DNA of 33,635 nt from NCBI GenBank assembly GCA_029907105.1, contig JARYMM010000039.1, positions 1 to 33,635 of the forward strand. The letters are read 5' to 3'. This DNA is from Anaerolineae bacterium (GTDB lineage Bacteria > Chloroflexota > Anaerolineae > UBA3071). The notes below the pieces were generated by a model. It was not told the origin of the DNA, made no database searches, and was given only the letters and a program-made list of their open reading frames with translations. The stretch's first letter is position 1. Each line of letters opens with the position of its first letter. Positions 26,196-33,477 of the stretch are shown here, piece by piece. A program made the position numbers and the translations under genes.

Positions 26196-27152
26196 TCAGG
26201 CGCGTGCTCTGAACTCCCGGTAGGTCAGCGTCCAGACGCTAGACTGGAAGACCAGGTACAGGCCGTTGAGGAAGACCAGCGGCGGGATCATGACCAGGAA
26301 GAACAGAGGGATGCCCACCAGCAGAGTAAGCCAGAGCGTCTCCGTGGCCTGCCAGATGATCCAGGCGGGGATGCCGCCCGCCGCAGCGGCCAGCAACAGC
26401 ACAATGATGAACACGGGGATCATGACAATGACCCAGCCGAAGCCCACACCGAGCATCAGCAGCCACATGATGGCCGCATCCTTGAAGTTGGCCCGCACCA
26501 TCTGATAGCCGAGGACGATGCTCTCGCCGATACTGCGGCCTTCCAACGCCGCCTGGCGATGGATGAAATGCTTGATCAGGCTGACGGCTACTGCCACTAC
26601 GATGAGCACGCCGATGGTCAGCAGCACCAGGCCGATGGTGAGCACAATGCCCAGCACGCGCAAGGCGTCGCTGTCCACCATCAGCAGCAGCAGTGGCGAG
26701 AGCGCCAGCGCCAGCAACAGGATGACGACAATGGCGAAGAGGATACCGATCGCCAGGTCAATGCCGAAGATGCGCAGCGCCCGCTGCGACCAGCCCAGGC
26801 GGAAGCCTTCCCGCCACGAGGGGCACCTGCCCGTCTCCTCAATCTCATCCACCAGGCGGTAAAGCGCCGTGCGTGCCATGTAGGAGATGATGATGCCGGC
26901 GACGACGAAGAGCAGCAGCAGGCAGCAGCAGGCGATGGCGATACCGACAATAACGCCGGGATCAACCGACGGCACTCTGAAGCCAGGAGGCCACCCTCCC
27001 GGGGCCCTGCCTTGTCCTCCGCCGGGGATGTTGATATTGGGCCCGCTGCCGCCACCACTGCTGAAAAGCGCCAGCAGAATGCCAAAGATCCACAGCACGC
27101 GGTAGCGGCGGGTGATGTGGAACGCTCGCTTGAGGATGCCTACGTGATCCAT
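26196..27152 (-). CDS. Multi-pass membrane protein of unknown function
   Basis: 318 residues. The N-terminus MDHVGILKRAFHITRRYRVLWIFGILLALF gives a first helix, followed by a Gly/Pro-rich loop (GGGSGPNINIPGGGQGRAPGG). About five or six long hydrophobic segments follow, including GVIVGIAIACCCLLLLFVVAGIII. I do not recognise a named family; the organisation resembles uncharacterised DUF membrane proteins found beside ECF sigma factors. Its start lies 13 nt inside the anti-sigma gene, so it is translationally coupled to it. Likely a membrane partner or target of the sigma regulon (inference). Confidence 0.8.
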   Translation of the reverse strand: MDHVGILKRAFHITRRYRVLWIFGILLALFSSGGGSGPNINIPGGGQGRAPGGWPPGFRVPSVDPGVIVGIAIACCCLLLLFVVAGIIISYMARTALYRLVDEIEETGRCPSWREGFRLGWSQRALRIFGIDLAIGILFAIVVILLLALALSPLLLLMVDSDALRVLGIVLTIGLVLLTIGVLIVVAVAVSLIKHFIHRQAALEGRSIGESIVLGYQMVRANFKDAAIMWLLMLGVGFGWVIVMIPVFIIVLLLAAAAGGIPAWIIWQATETLWLTLLVGIPLFFLVMIPPLVFLNGLYLVFQSSVWTLTYREFRARA

Positions 27153-27829
27153 TGAGAAGCCCCCTTTCGTGACAGGCGAAGAGCATCAGGTGACGCGGCG
27201 TGCGTCTGAGACCTCCAGTAAGCCAGCAGCCAACTCAGGTAGAGCAAAGCCAGGCCGACAGAGGCAATGACGGCCAGCGCGCCGGGCATCAGCCACGAGA
27301 ACAGCGGTGAGACATCCACTCCCCAGACCTGGGTCAGGGCGCTGAAGCCCGGCCCCAACGGCGCCGCCACAAGCCAGGACAGCAGATGGGCGATGGCCTC
27401 ATCCGGGGACAGGTGAGGGAGCTGCACCCCGGCCGGCAGCCAGGCTGTGGCCAGCGTGCGCCAGTCGAGTATACCCAGGCTGTCCAGCGCCCAGAGGCCC
27501 AGGGCTACGATAAGCGCCGCCTGCAGGACGACGTTAGAGGCGACCAACCCGACCGGCAGCAGCCAGCGCAGGAAACCGCCGGGAGCAGGCTGCATCTCCG
27601 TTCGCCGCTCCGGCAGCCGTTGTTGTACCCGCTGCCACAGGTCTCGCCCCACCCCTTCAGGCAGGGCGAACTCCCGCAGCCGCACCGACAGCGCCCGCAG
27701 CCCCGCCAGTTCCGCCTGACATTGCGCACAGCGCTCCAGATGCCGCTCGATCTCCCGCCGCTCGCCCCTTTTCAGTTCGCCGTCGGCATAGGCCGCCAGC
27801 CTGATCTCCGTGGGATGCTGCGCCTTCAT
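27140..27829 (-). CDS. Anti-sigma factor with zinc-finger (zf-HC2) N-terminus
   Basis: 229 residues from the ATG at 27829; an upstream extension would overlap the sigma gene. The N-terminal domain has the zf-HC2 motif H30-x3-C34-x2-C37 (HLERCAQC) in the context LAAYADGELKRGERREIERHLERC, which binds ECF sigma factors. Two hydrophobic segments, one in the middle (LLPVGLVASNVVLQAALIVALGLWAL) and one near the C-terminus (ALAVIASVGLALLYLSWLLAYW), anchor it in the membrane. It should hold the sigma factor encoded 37 nt upstream inactive until a signal triggers release. The signal is not evident. Confidence 0.92.
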   Translation of the reverse strand: MKAQHPTEIRLAAYADGELKRGERREIERHLERCAQCQAELAGLRALSVRLREFALPEGVGRDLWQRVQQRLPERRTEMQPAPGGFLRWLLPVGLVASNVVLQAALIVALGLWALDSLGILDWRTLATAWLPAGVQLPHLSPDEAIAHLLSWLVAAPLGPGFSALTQVWGVDVSPLFSWLMPGALAVIASVGLALLYLSWLLAYWRSQTHAASPDALRLSRKGASQWIT

Positions 27830-27865
27830 CACTGCCTGACCTTCCGATGCGCCGACTTGCGCTTG

Positions 27866-27905
27866 GCTAACTCGCTGATTCGCTGACCTGCTGACTCGCC
27901 AACTC
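27866..27905. repeat. 8-bp period repeat at the sigma factor 3' end
   Basis: GCTAACTC GCTGATTC GCTGACCT GCTGACTC GCCAACTC: five 8-bp units that encode the last residues (EELASQQVSESAS) of the sigma factor and its stop. Confidence 0.8.
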
Positions 27906-28442
27906 CTCCCGCAGCCTGTTCCGCGCATAGTTCAATCGTGACATCACCGTGCCCATCGGAATGCCCAGCGCTTCGCTGATCTCCCGGTAACTGAGCCCTT
28001 CGTACTCCCGCAGGATGAGCGTGGCCCGGCTCGCTTCCGGCAGGCGCAGGATGGCCGCCTGCACGGCCTGCGCCTGCTCCTGGCGCAGATGCGCCTCATC
28101 GGGACAGACGCCGCCCGGCAACGATAGCGCCTCCATCGGAGCCGTGAGATGGGCTTTGCGCAGCAGGTCGGTGGTCATGTTGGTGACGATGCGGCAGAGC
28201 CAGGCGCGAAAGCTGCCGGCGCCGCGGTGCTCGAAACTGGCCAGCCGCTGCCAGGCCCGCAGAAAGGCCTCCTGCGCCGCATCCTCGGCCAGCATGGCGT
28301 CGCCGCTCATGCGATAGGCGATGCTGATCGCCAACCGCTGATAGCGGCGCACCAGCTCGGTGAAAGCCTCTTTGTCCCCTTGCTGGCTGCGGGCGACCAA
28401 TTGCCCTTCTGTGAGCGTTGCCATGCCAACAACGCTGGCCAT
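27867..28442 (-). CDS. ECF-type RNA polymerase sigma factor
   Basis: 191 residues from the ATG at 28442; a TTG 30 bp upstream and an ATG at 28424 are alternatives. Region 2 is DKEAFTELVRRYQRLAISIAYRMSGDAMLAEDAAQEAFLRAWQ with the RAWLCRIVTNMTTDLLRK helix. Region 4 is LPEASRATLILREYEGLSYREISEALGIPMGTVMSRLNYARNRLREEL, a typical helix-turn-helix for -35 recognition. There is no region 1.1 or 3, as expected for group IV. It heads a collinear run with its anti-sigma, a membrane protein, a CPBP protease and an ABC exporter. Autoregulation is likely for the class, but I could not identify its promoter. The C-terminus is repeat-encoded. Confidence 0.94.
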   Translation of the reverse strand: MASVVGMATLTEGQLVARSQQGDKEAFTELVRRYQRLAISIAYRMSGDAMLAEDAAQEAFLRAWQRLASFEHRGAGSFRAWLCRIVTNMTTDLLRKAHLTAPMEALSLPGGVCPDEAHLRQEQAQAVQAAILRLPEASRATLILREYEGLSYREISEALGIPMGTVMSRLNYARNRLREELASQQVSESAS

Positions 28443-28470
28443 GTCACTGCACTTTTCTCTCTCAATTGCC

Positions 28471-28492
28471 AAACGGCAGCCGAAGGCCGTTT
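28471..28492. repeat. Hairpin AAACGGC/GCCGTTT upstream of the sigma gene
   Basis: 7-bp perfect inverted repeat with an 8-nt loop, ~30 nt before the sigma factor start. It could be a leader structure or an operator-like site; no T-run follows on the minus strand. Confidence 0.45.
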
Positions 28493-28502
28493 ATTCGCGA
28501 AA

Positions 28503-28533
28503 GACCTGACAGGTTGCCAAAACCTGTCAGGTC
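28503..28533. terminator. Perfect 13-bp palindrome downstream of lgt
   Basis: Arms GACCTGACAGGTT (28503-28515) and AACCTGTCAGGTC (28521-28533) with a 5-nt loop, 17 bp after the lgt stop. It could act as a terminator for lgt, although on the minus strand it is followed by only a short T run. It may equally be a dispersed repeat. Confidence 0.5.
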
Positions 28534-28549
28534 CTGAGCATCTCGCTTT

Positions 28550-29518
28550 TTACAACAGCGGGAGCGGCGGGGCGCTGCCTTCATCTTCACCACCCGCCAT
28601 CGTCGCCGCCTCCTCGATGACTTCCTCTGCCGCCTTTATCTCCGCTGCTCCCAGGCCCCCCTGCTCCTCTGCTCCTCTGCCTCCGTGCTCCTCCGCGCCC
28701 GGCCTCCAGCCGCGATGTCGCAGGAAGAGCATGACCGCAGCAAAGACGATGCAGATGATGGCGATGAGCTGCGCCGTGGCCAGCTTAGTTCCGCTGACCA
28801 TCCAGGCGTCGGGACGGAAGAACTCCACCCAGAAACGCCCCAGCGGGTACCAGATGAGGTAGGCGAAGAAGATGTCGCCCTCGCGCAACTTGCGCTGGAA
28901 CCTGCGCCCCAGCCACATGATCAGCCCGAAGCCGACCAGGTTCCACAGGGCCTCATAGAAGAAAGTGGGATGGAAGCGGGTGCTCTCGGACAGCTTGTCA
29001 CAGGTGAAGTTGCCGTAGCGGTGGTCACAGCCGATGGGCACACCCCAGGGCAATGTGGTGGGTTGGCCGTACAGCTCCTGATTGATGAAATTGCCCACAC
29101 GGCCGATAGCCTGGGCTACAAGCACTCCCGGCGCCGGGATGTCCAGCCAGCGCAGCAGGTTCAGTTTGGCGAAATGGGTGTAGAGCACGATGGCCACCAC
29201 GCCGCCGGCCACCGCCCCGTAGATGCCCAGGCCACGGAAACCGCCCCGCCAGAAGGCGATGATCTCGATGGGGTGCTCCCTATAGTACTCCCAGCCGACG
29301 AAGCCACCCTCGGGCGAGGAGAAGACGTGGTACAGCCGCGCCCCGATGATGCCTAAGATGAGACAATAGGTGAGGACGTTCCAGACGTGCTCCGGGTCTT
29401 CGCCTCGCCGCCGCGCCTCGTAGGTGGCGATCACGGCGGCCAGCACCGCGCCGGTGACGATGAGCAATCCATACCAGTGCACGGCCAGCGGGCCGATGCG
29501 GAAAGCGACAGGGTCCAT
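28550..29518 (-). CDS. lgt: Prolipoprotein diacylglyceryl transferase
   Basis: 322 residues, with AGGAGGAGG upstream of the ATG. It transfers diacylglycerol from phosphatidylglycerol to the lipobox Cys of prolipoproteins in the inner membrane. Family marks include HWYGLLIVTGAVLA, WRGGFRGLGIYGAVAGG, the Lgt signature QAIGRVGNFINQELYG (~136-151, with R140 and N143) and HPTFFYEALWN. Seven hydrophobic segments are visible. The C-terminal ~50 residues are a charged Glu/Gly/Ala-rich tail, partly encoded by an 8-bp tandem repeat; the core alone has the usual family length of ~270. It is divergent from the NTPase-ECF operon. Confidence 0.97.
   Translation of the reverse strand: MDPVAFRIGPLAVHWYGLLIVTGAVLAAVIATYEARRRGEDPEHVWNVLTYCLILGIIGARLYHVFSSPEGGFVGWEYYREHPIEIIAFWRGGFRGLGIYGAVAGGVVAIVLYTHFAKLNLLRWLDIPAPGVLVAQAIGRVGNFINQELYGQPTTLPWGVPIGCDHRYGNFTCDKLSESTRFHPTFFYEALWNLVGFGLIMWLGRRFQRKLREGDIFFAYLIWYPLGRFWVEFFRPDAWMVSGTKLATAQLIAIICIVFAAVMLFLRHRGWRPGAEEHGGRGAEEQGGLGAAEIKAAEEVIEEAATMAGGEDEGSAPPLPLL
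28661..28692. repeat. 8-bp period repeat in the lgt 3' end
   Basis: CTGCTCCT CTGCTCCT CTGCCTCC GTGCTCCT: four 8-bp units encoding part of the Glu-Gly-rich tail of Lgt. Confidence 0.8.
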
Positions 29519-29591
29519 GTTCCTCCTCCTCTAGTGTTTGCTTTCGCGGCCAGGGAGCGATATACACCCCTCACCCGGCAAAATCTACAGC

Positions 29592-29600
29592 ATTATACCA
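29592..29600 (-). promoter_or_regulatory. Extended -10 promoter of lgt
   Basis: TGGTATAAT on the minus strand (consensus -10 with a TGn extension). No good -35 at 17-18 nt. Predicted +1 is ~67 nt before the lgt ATG. Confidence 0.6.
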
Positions 29601-29627
29601 TACCTCTTGCCAAAGGGCGAACCTGTA

Positions 29628-29674
29628 GGGTGACCCTTGTGGTCGCCCTGGGGCAGGTACAAGGCCTGCCCCTA
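29628..29674. repeat. GTAGGG..CCCTAC palindromic intergenic repeat
   Basis: Opposed GTAGGGTGACC and GGTCGCCCT, and GGGGCAGGT and GCCTGCCCCTAC, form a nested inverted repeat between the two divergent promoters of lgt and the NTPase gene. Confidence 0.5.
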
Positions 29675-29675
29675 C

Positions 29676-29704
29676 TTGCGGGTGAAGGGGAAGTGTGGTA
29701 TCAT
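29676..29704 (+). promoter_or_regulatory. Promoter of the NTPase-ECF operon
   Basis: -35 TTGCGG (29676-29681), 17-nt spacer, extended -10 TGGTATCAT ending at 29704. Predicted +1 is near 29711, 24 nt before the GTG start. Confidence 0.6.
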
Positions 29705-29734
29705 GGGCTGCGTCGAAGGGGAGGCAGAAGACCG

Positions 29735-30337
29735 GTGACGAACGTCTTGTTGACGGGAACAAAACAGGCCGGCAAGACCACCGTCTGCCAGAGGGTGGCT
29801 GAGCTGGCCCGCCCCCAGGGCTACCGGCCTCGGGGCGTGTTGACCCCCGCTTTGTACGACGGCAACGGGGCAAAGATAGGCTTCGAGGCGCTGGACCTGG
29901 ACAGCGGCCGGCAGTGGTTGCTGGCCCTCACAGAACAGGGGCTGGATGGGCCGCAGATAGGGCCGTACACCTTCGACGCCGCCGGCCTGGCCCGGGCAAT
30001 CGAGGTATTGCAACGGGCCTGTGCACTTCCTGGCGACCTGCTCATCGTGGATGAGATCGGCCCCCTGGAATTGGAGCACGGTCAGGGTTTCGCCCCCGTG
30101 CTGGACCTCCTGCCGCTGCCAGGGCCGGGCCACGTGCTCATCGTCGTGCGGCCGGCTCTCCTGCCCGCGCTGCGCCGCCGCCTGGGCGGGGAGTTCGCCA
30201 TCTACACCGTCACGGCAGGCAACCGGAACCTCCTGCCCGCCTACATCACCCAAGAGCTCTGGCCCCGCAGGGGCAACCCCCAAGCTCAAAGTTCAAAGCT
30301 CAAGCAAAGCTCACATTCCTCCTCAATCTCGGTGTGA
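29735..30337 (+). CDS. THEP1-like nucleoside triphosphatase (NTPase_1 family)
   Basis: 200 residues from the GTG at 29735, which has GGGGAGG about 10 nt upstream; codons further upstream lie in the promoter and repeat region. The P-loop is GTKQAGKTT (~7-15) and the Walker B-like segment LLIVDEIGPLEL (~103-114) closely follows the IDEIGxMEL pattern of THEP1 proteins. GFEALDLDSGRQWLLA and IGPYTFD match the small beta-rich part of that family. The biological substrate of THEP1 proteins is unsettled (NTP hydrolysis, possibly nucleotide kinase). It is the first gene of a run with a complete ECF importer, which suggests a role in salvage of the imported compound (inference). The final ~17 residues (SKLKQSSHSSS) are encoded by heptad repeat DNA. 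Confidence 0.85.
   Translation: MTNVLLTGTKQAGKTTVCQRVAELARPQGYRPRGVLTPALYDGNGAKIGFEALDLDSGRQWLLALTEQGLDGPQIGPYTFDAAGLARAIEVLQRACALPGDLLIVDEIGPLELEHGQGFAPVLDLLPLPGPGHVLIVVRPALLPALRRRLGGEFAIYTVTAGNRNLLPAYITQELWPRRGNPQAQSSKLKQSSHSSSISV
30282..30302. repeat. Heptad repeat (AAGCTCA AAGTTCA AAGCTCA)
   Basis: Three units inside the 3' end of the NTPase gene. With the opposed block at 30340-30381 they form a divergent pair around a ~37-bp centre. Confidence 0.8.
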
Positions 30338-30339
30338 AC

Positions 30340-30381
30340 GGTTTTGGATTTTGAGCTTTGAAGTTTGGATTTTTAGGTTTT
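30340..30381. repeat. Heptad repeat (GATTTTG/AGCTTTG/AAGTTTG) touching the EcfA start
   Basis: GGTTTTG GATTTTG AGCTTTG AAGTTTG GATTTTT AGGTTTT: six units that end 2 bp before the ATG of the EcfA gene (30384), where the ribosome-binding site should be. Confidence 0.85.
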
Positions 30382-30383
30382 CT

Positions 30384-32072
30384 ATGATCGAAGTCGTGGA
30401 TCTCAATGTATCGTACGGAGAACACAAGGCCCTGGAAGACGTGTCCTTGCACGTGGAGGCGGGCGAATTCGTGTTGCTCACCGGGCCCTCGGGCTGCGGC
30501 AAGAGCACATTCGCTCGTTGCCTGGCCGGCCTGATCCCCCACGCGGCCACGGCGCAAACGGTGCGGATGTCCGGCTCGGTGCGCGTGGACGGCCTGCTGA
30601 CCGCAGAGCACGCTCTCCCGCAACTGGCGGCCCACGTCGGGCTGGTCTTCCAGAACCCGGCCACGCAGCTTTTCTGCCTGACGGTGGAGGAGGAGGTGGC
30701 CTTCGGCCCGCGCAACCTGGGGCTCTCGCCGGACGAGGTGGCCGCACGCGTCCGCTTCGCCCTGGCGGCGACAGGCATCGAACACCTGCGCCGGCGAACG
30801 GTGAATGCGCTCTCCACCGGCGAGCAGCAGCGGGTGGCCATCGCTGCCGTGCTGGCCATGCGCCCGCGCATCCTCGTCCTGGACGAGCCGACCTCCAACC
30901 TGGACCTGAAAGGCACGCGGGCGGTGCTGGACACGCTGGAGAGTTTGTGCCGCCAGTATGGCCTGACCGTGCTGGTCATCGAGCACCGGCTGCACGACCT
31001 GGGGCGGTTGGCCGACCGCCTGCTGGTGATGGACGGCGGGCGCATCATCGCCGACGACACGCCGCAGCATATCCTGGGGCAGAAGGAATTGCTGGCCCGG
31101 CTGGGCGTCCGCTACCCCTGGCATGTGCTGCAGGACGACTGGTCGGCGCTCCTGCCGGGAGGGCTGGTCCCGCGTCCTGGGAGCGACGAAGAGCCGCCGC
31201 TGGTAGCCTTGCAAAACGTCGAGGCCGGCTATGGCCGCCACGCTGTGCTGAAGGGACTTGATCTGGCCCTGTCACGGGGCGAGTTCGTGGCCCTGGTGGG
31301 CGACAACGGGGCGGGCAAGACGACGGTGGCCAGGGTGTTGGCCGGGTTGCTCAAGCCGCGGCGGGGCAAGGTCATCTGGAACGGTGACACCCGCGTGGGA
31401 TTGCTGCTGCAGAATCCCCTCAGCCAGCTCTTCTGCGACAGCGTGGAGGAGGAGGTGGCCTTCGGACCGCGCAATTTCGGGCATTTCTCAGCCGCATTGC
31501 TCGATGAAGTCCTGGAGATCGCCGATTTGCAGGAGCTGCGCACTCGCCGCCCTTATGCGCTCAGCAGTGGGCAGCAGCAGCGCACGGCGTTGGCCGCCGT
31601 CCTCTCCCTGATGCCAGAACAGCTTAGCAAACCACGAAAGCCCGTAGCGCCTCCCCACCCCCGTCAACGGGGGATAGGAGTCCGCCGTTCACCCGCTGGA
31701 CTTGGCAGTCCAGCGGGAGCACGTGATGGTTTGCTCATCCTTGACGAGCCAACCATGGGCCAGGATTGGCGACACCTGAGCGGCTTCATGGACTTCCTGA
31801 GCCAGCTCAACGGCCGGGGGATGACCATCCTGCTCATCACCCACGACTACAAGCTCATTTGCCGCTACGCGCGGCGCATCGTCGTGTTGCAGGATGGCCG
31901 CATCGTCGCCGACGGCACCCCGCGGCTGCCCCTCGCCGTCCCTGGCCAGCCTCCCATGGAAACCAATCTGCCGGTTTCCCAATCTACCGATCTCAGTGCA
32001 TCACAGTCTGCTCCTGGTGGATCCTTCACTTCGTTCAGGACAAGTTTGGCAATCCGCCGCGAACAACTGTGA
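30384..32072 (+). CDS. Fused double EcfA ATPase of an ECF transporter, with an in-frame palindromic insertion
   Basis: 562 residues containing two ABC ATPase domains. Domain 1: Walker A GPSGCGKST (34-42), Q90, signature LSTGEQQ (143-149), Walker B ILVLDEP (163-169), H201. Domain 2: Walker A GDNGAGKTT (306-314), Q343, signature LSSGQQQ (393-399), Walker B LLILDEP (450-456), H487. Both have the ECF-type Q-loop region QNPxxQLFC..VEEEVAFGPRN, so this is an EcfA-EcfA' fusion that powers vitamin or metal uptake with EcfT. Between signature and Walker B of domain 2 there are ~37 extra residues (about 413-449, rich in Pro, Arg and Gly) where domain 1 has one; this DNA is a palindromic element. The C-terminal ~45 residues are low-complexity and repeat-encoded. 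No Shine-Dalgarno sequence is visible. S and T genes follow. Confidence 0.95.
   Translation: MIEVVDLNVSYGEHKALEDVSLHVEAGEFVLLTGPSGCGKSTFARCLAGLIPHAATAQTVRMSGSVRVDGLLTAEHALPQLAAHVGLVFQNPATQLFCLTVEEEVAFGPRNLGLSPDEVAARVRFALAATGIEHLRRRTVNALSTGEQQRVAIAAVLAMRPRILVLDEPTSNLDLKGTRAVLDTLESLCRQYGLTVLVIEHRLHDLGRLADRLLVMDGGRIIADDTPQHILGQKELLARLGVRYPWHVLQDDWSALLPGGLVPRPGSDEEPPLVALQNVEAGYGRHAVLKGLDLALSRGEFVALVGDNGAGKTTVARVLAGLLKPRRGKVIWNGDTRVGLLLQNPLSQLFCDSVEEEVAFGPRNFGHFSAALLDEVLEIADLQELRTRRPYALSSGQQQRTALAAVLSLMPEQLSKPRKPVAPPHPRQRGIGVRRSPAGLGSPAGARDGLLILDEPTMGQDWRHLSGFMDFLSQLNGRGMTILLITHDYKLICRYARRIVVLQDGRIVADGTPRLPLAVPGQPPMETNLPVSQSTDLSASQSAPGGSFTSFRTSLAIRREQL
31620..31730 (+). mobile_element. In-frame palindromic element inside the EcfA gene
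   Basis: About 111 bp (37 codons, no stop). Outer arms AGCAAACCA (31626-31634) and TGGTTTGCT (31727-31735) enclose two hairpins: CCCCCGT/ACGGGGG (31658-31673) and the perfect 11-bp CCCGCTGGACT/AGTCCAGCGGG (31692-31717, loop TGGC). The exact ends are approximate. The insertion keeps the frame and all ATPase motifs. Confidence 0.8.
31963..31994. repeat. 8-bp period repeat at the EcfA 3' end
   Basis: CCAATCTG CCGGTTTC CCAATCTA CCGATCTC: four 8-bp units encoding part of the non-conserved C-terminal tail of EcfA. Confidence 0.7.
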
Positions 32073-32105
32073 TCACCTGGATCTACCAATCCACTGGAGA
32101 GAACC

Positions 32106-32711
32106 ATGACTAAACTCACCACACGCGACCTGACCACCATTGCCATTTTTGGCGCTATCTGGGGCGCACTGGAGATAACCCTGGGTTCGTACCTCCACGT
32201 TATCTTTCCGCCCCTGACCACGCCGCTGGTCGGAACTGGCACCATCATGACCGGCATCGGCATGATTATCGCCCTCATGGGCTATCTCTTTGTGCCCAAG
32301 ACCGGCGCGGTGCTGATGATCGGCGTGGTCACGGCCATCCTGAAGGCTCTCAGCATCGGCGGCGTCAAGCTCTCGCCCATGCTGGCCATCATCATCGAGT
32401 GCCTGTTGGCAGAAGCGGGGCTTGTGCTGGCCCGCAAGCCGAGCCGTTGGGGCTTCGTCCTGGCCGGTGCCCTGGCTGTGCTGTGGACCTTCTTCCATAA
32501 GTTCTTCGGCTCCTATGTCTTCCTGGGCCGGGCCATTACCGAGGTCTATCTGGGCATGCTCAAGCAGGGGTCGCAGGCTCTGGGCATTGACGTCAGCCTG
32601 GCCCTGGTCATCATCGCCGCGTTTCTGCTCATACGTATTGCCGTCGGTGCCGTGGCCGGCTGGCTGGCCTGGGAATTGGGCGGGGCGGTGCGCGGCCGGC
32701 TGGCCAGGTAG
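32106..32711 (+). CDS. ECF transporter S component (substrate-binding membrane protein)
   Basis: 201 residues, with GGAGAG about 5 nt before the ATG. Five or six membrane segments are visible (IAIFGAIWGALEITLGSYL, GTIMTGIGMIIALMGYLFV, GAVLMIGVVTAILKALSIGG, MLAIIIECLLAEAGLVLA, WGFVLAGALAVLWTFF, LALVIIAAFLLIRIAVGAVAGWLA). Helix 1 has the small-residue pattern A13-x3-A17-x3-A21, matching the AxxxA surface that S components use to dock onto EcfT. Size and layout fit the ECF S superfamily. I cannot assign the substrate: there is no BioY, ThiT, RibU or cobalt signature I trust. It lies between EcfA and EcfT in one transcription unit. Confidence 0.82.
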   Translation: MTKLTTRDLTTIAIFGAIWGALEITLGSYLHVIFPPLTTPLVGTGTIMTGIGMIIALMGYLFVPKTGAVLMIGVVTAILKALSIGGVKLSPMLAIIIECLLAEAGLVLARKPSRWGFVLAGALAVLWTFFHKFFGSYVFLGRAITEVYLGMLKQGSQALGIDVSLALVIIAAFLLIRIAVGAVAGWLAWELGGAVRGRLAR

Positions 32712-32720
32712 CGAGGGCGC

Positions 32721-32744
32721 AGGGGAGCAAGGGAGCAGAGGAGC
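32721..32744. repeat. 8-bp period repeat upstream of EcfT
   Basis: AGGGGAGC AAGGGAGC AGAGGAGC: three units ending ~10 bp before the EcfT ATG. The GGAG in the last unit could serve as the ribosome-binding site. Confidence 0.75.
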
Positions 32745-32754
32745 AAGAGCAACA

Positions 32755-33477
32755 ATGCAGATGCGCAGGGAATGGACGCAGGCTGAACGACAGGTTCTCA
32801 GCGTGTGGGGATACCTGAGCTTTCTCGTCGGCGCGGTGGCGATGGCCATGCTTGCTCCTGGCTCCAGGGTGTTCGTCGTCTTGGGGCTGGTGGTGAGCTT
32901 CTGTGTGCTTTTCTGCACCGGCAGCCTGCGCCTCCTCCGCCATGCCCGGTTCTGGCTGCTCATCGCCCTGGCGCTGTTTCTGAGCCCTTTCTTCATCGGC
33001 GAGAAGGACGTGACCTTGTGGGGGCTGCGGCTGTCGCGGCAGGGCTTCTGGGCCGGCCTGTGGATGACGGGGCGGGCGTTGAGCATCGGGCTGGCCTTCA
33101 ACGGCTTCGCCCGCCGCGTCTCTGTGGCTGAGCTGGCCACGCTTCTGGAGGGCGTGGGGCTGAAGGGGTTAGGCTTCGCCCTGGGCGTGGCCTTCAACGC
33201 CCTGCCCATCATCCAGGAGGCCGCCGGTGATGCCTATACGGCTATGCGGCTGCGCGGCGGCTTCCGGCGTCAGCGCTTCGTTGCCCTGAAGAAATTGCTG
33301 GTGACCATCGTGGCCAGCTCGCTGCGGCGTGGCGAGGAGATCGTGGATGCGGCCGAGGCCCGCGCCTTCGACCCGGCGCGGGCGCAGGGCCGGTTGGCCC
33401 GGCCTACCCGTGCCGACCTGCTGCTGGCTTTTGCCTTGCTTTGTTGCAACCTGGCGATCCTGCTTCCGCCATATTGA
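32755..33477 (+). CDS. ecfT: EcfT transmembrane component of an ECF transporter
   Basis: 240 residues. Four or more membrane segments precede the cytoplasmic coupling region. The EcfT family landmarks are present: LPIIQEAAGDAYTAMRLRGGFRR and, ~45 residues later, SSLRRGEEIVDAAEARAFD. The latter contains the Ala-Arg-x coupling motif that inserts into the EcfA grooves. Length is near the family's usual ~250. With the fused EcfA and the S component upstream it completes a dedicated (group I-like) ECF importer. It starts 43 bp after the S gene, across an 8-bp repeat. Confidence 0.92.
   Translation: MQMRREWTQAERQVLSVWGYLSFLVGAVAMAMLAPGSRVFVVLGLVVSFCVLFCTGSLRLLRHARFWLLIALALFLSPFFIGEKDVTLWGLRLSRQGFWAGLWMTGRALSIGLAFNGFARRVSVAELATLLEGVGLKGLGFALGVAFNALPIIQEAAGDAYTAMRLRGGFRRQRFVALKKLLVTIVASSLRRGEEIVDAAEARAFDPARAQGRLARPTRADLLLAFALLCCNLAILLPPY

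Noticed and set aside
31618..31735. Frameshift or pseudogene in EcfA
   Set aside because: The inserted DNA is a multiple of three, has no stop, and all Walker, signature and H-loop motifs of domain 2 remain in frame.
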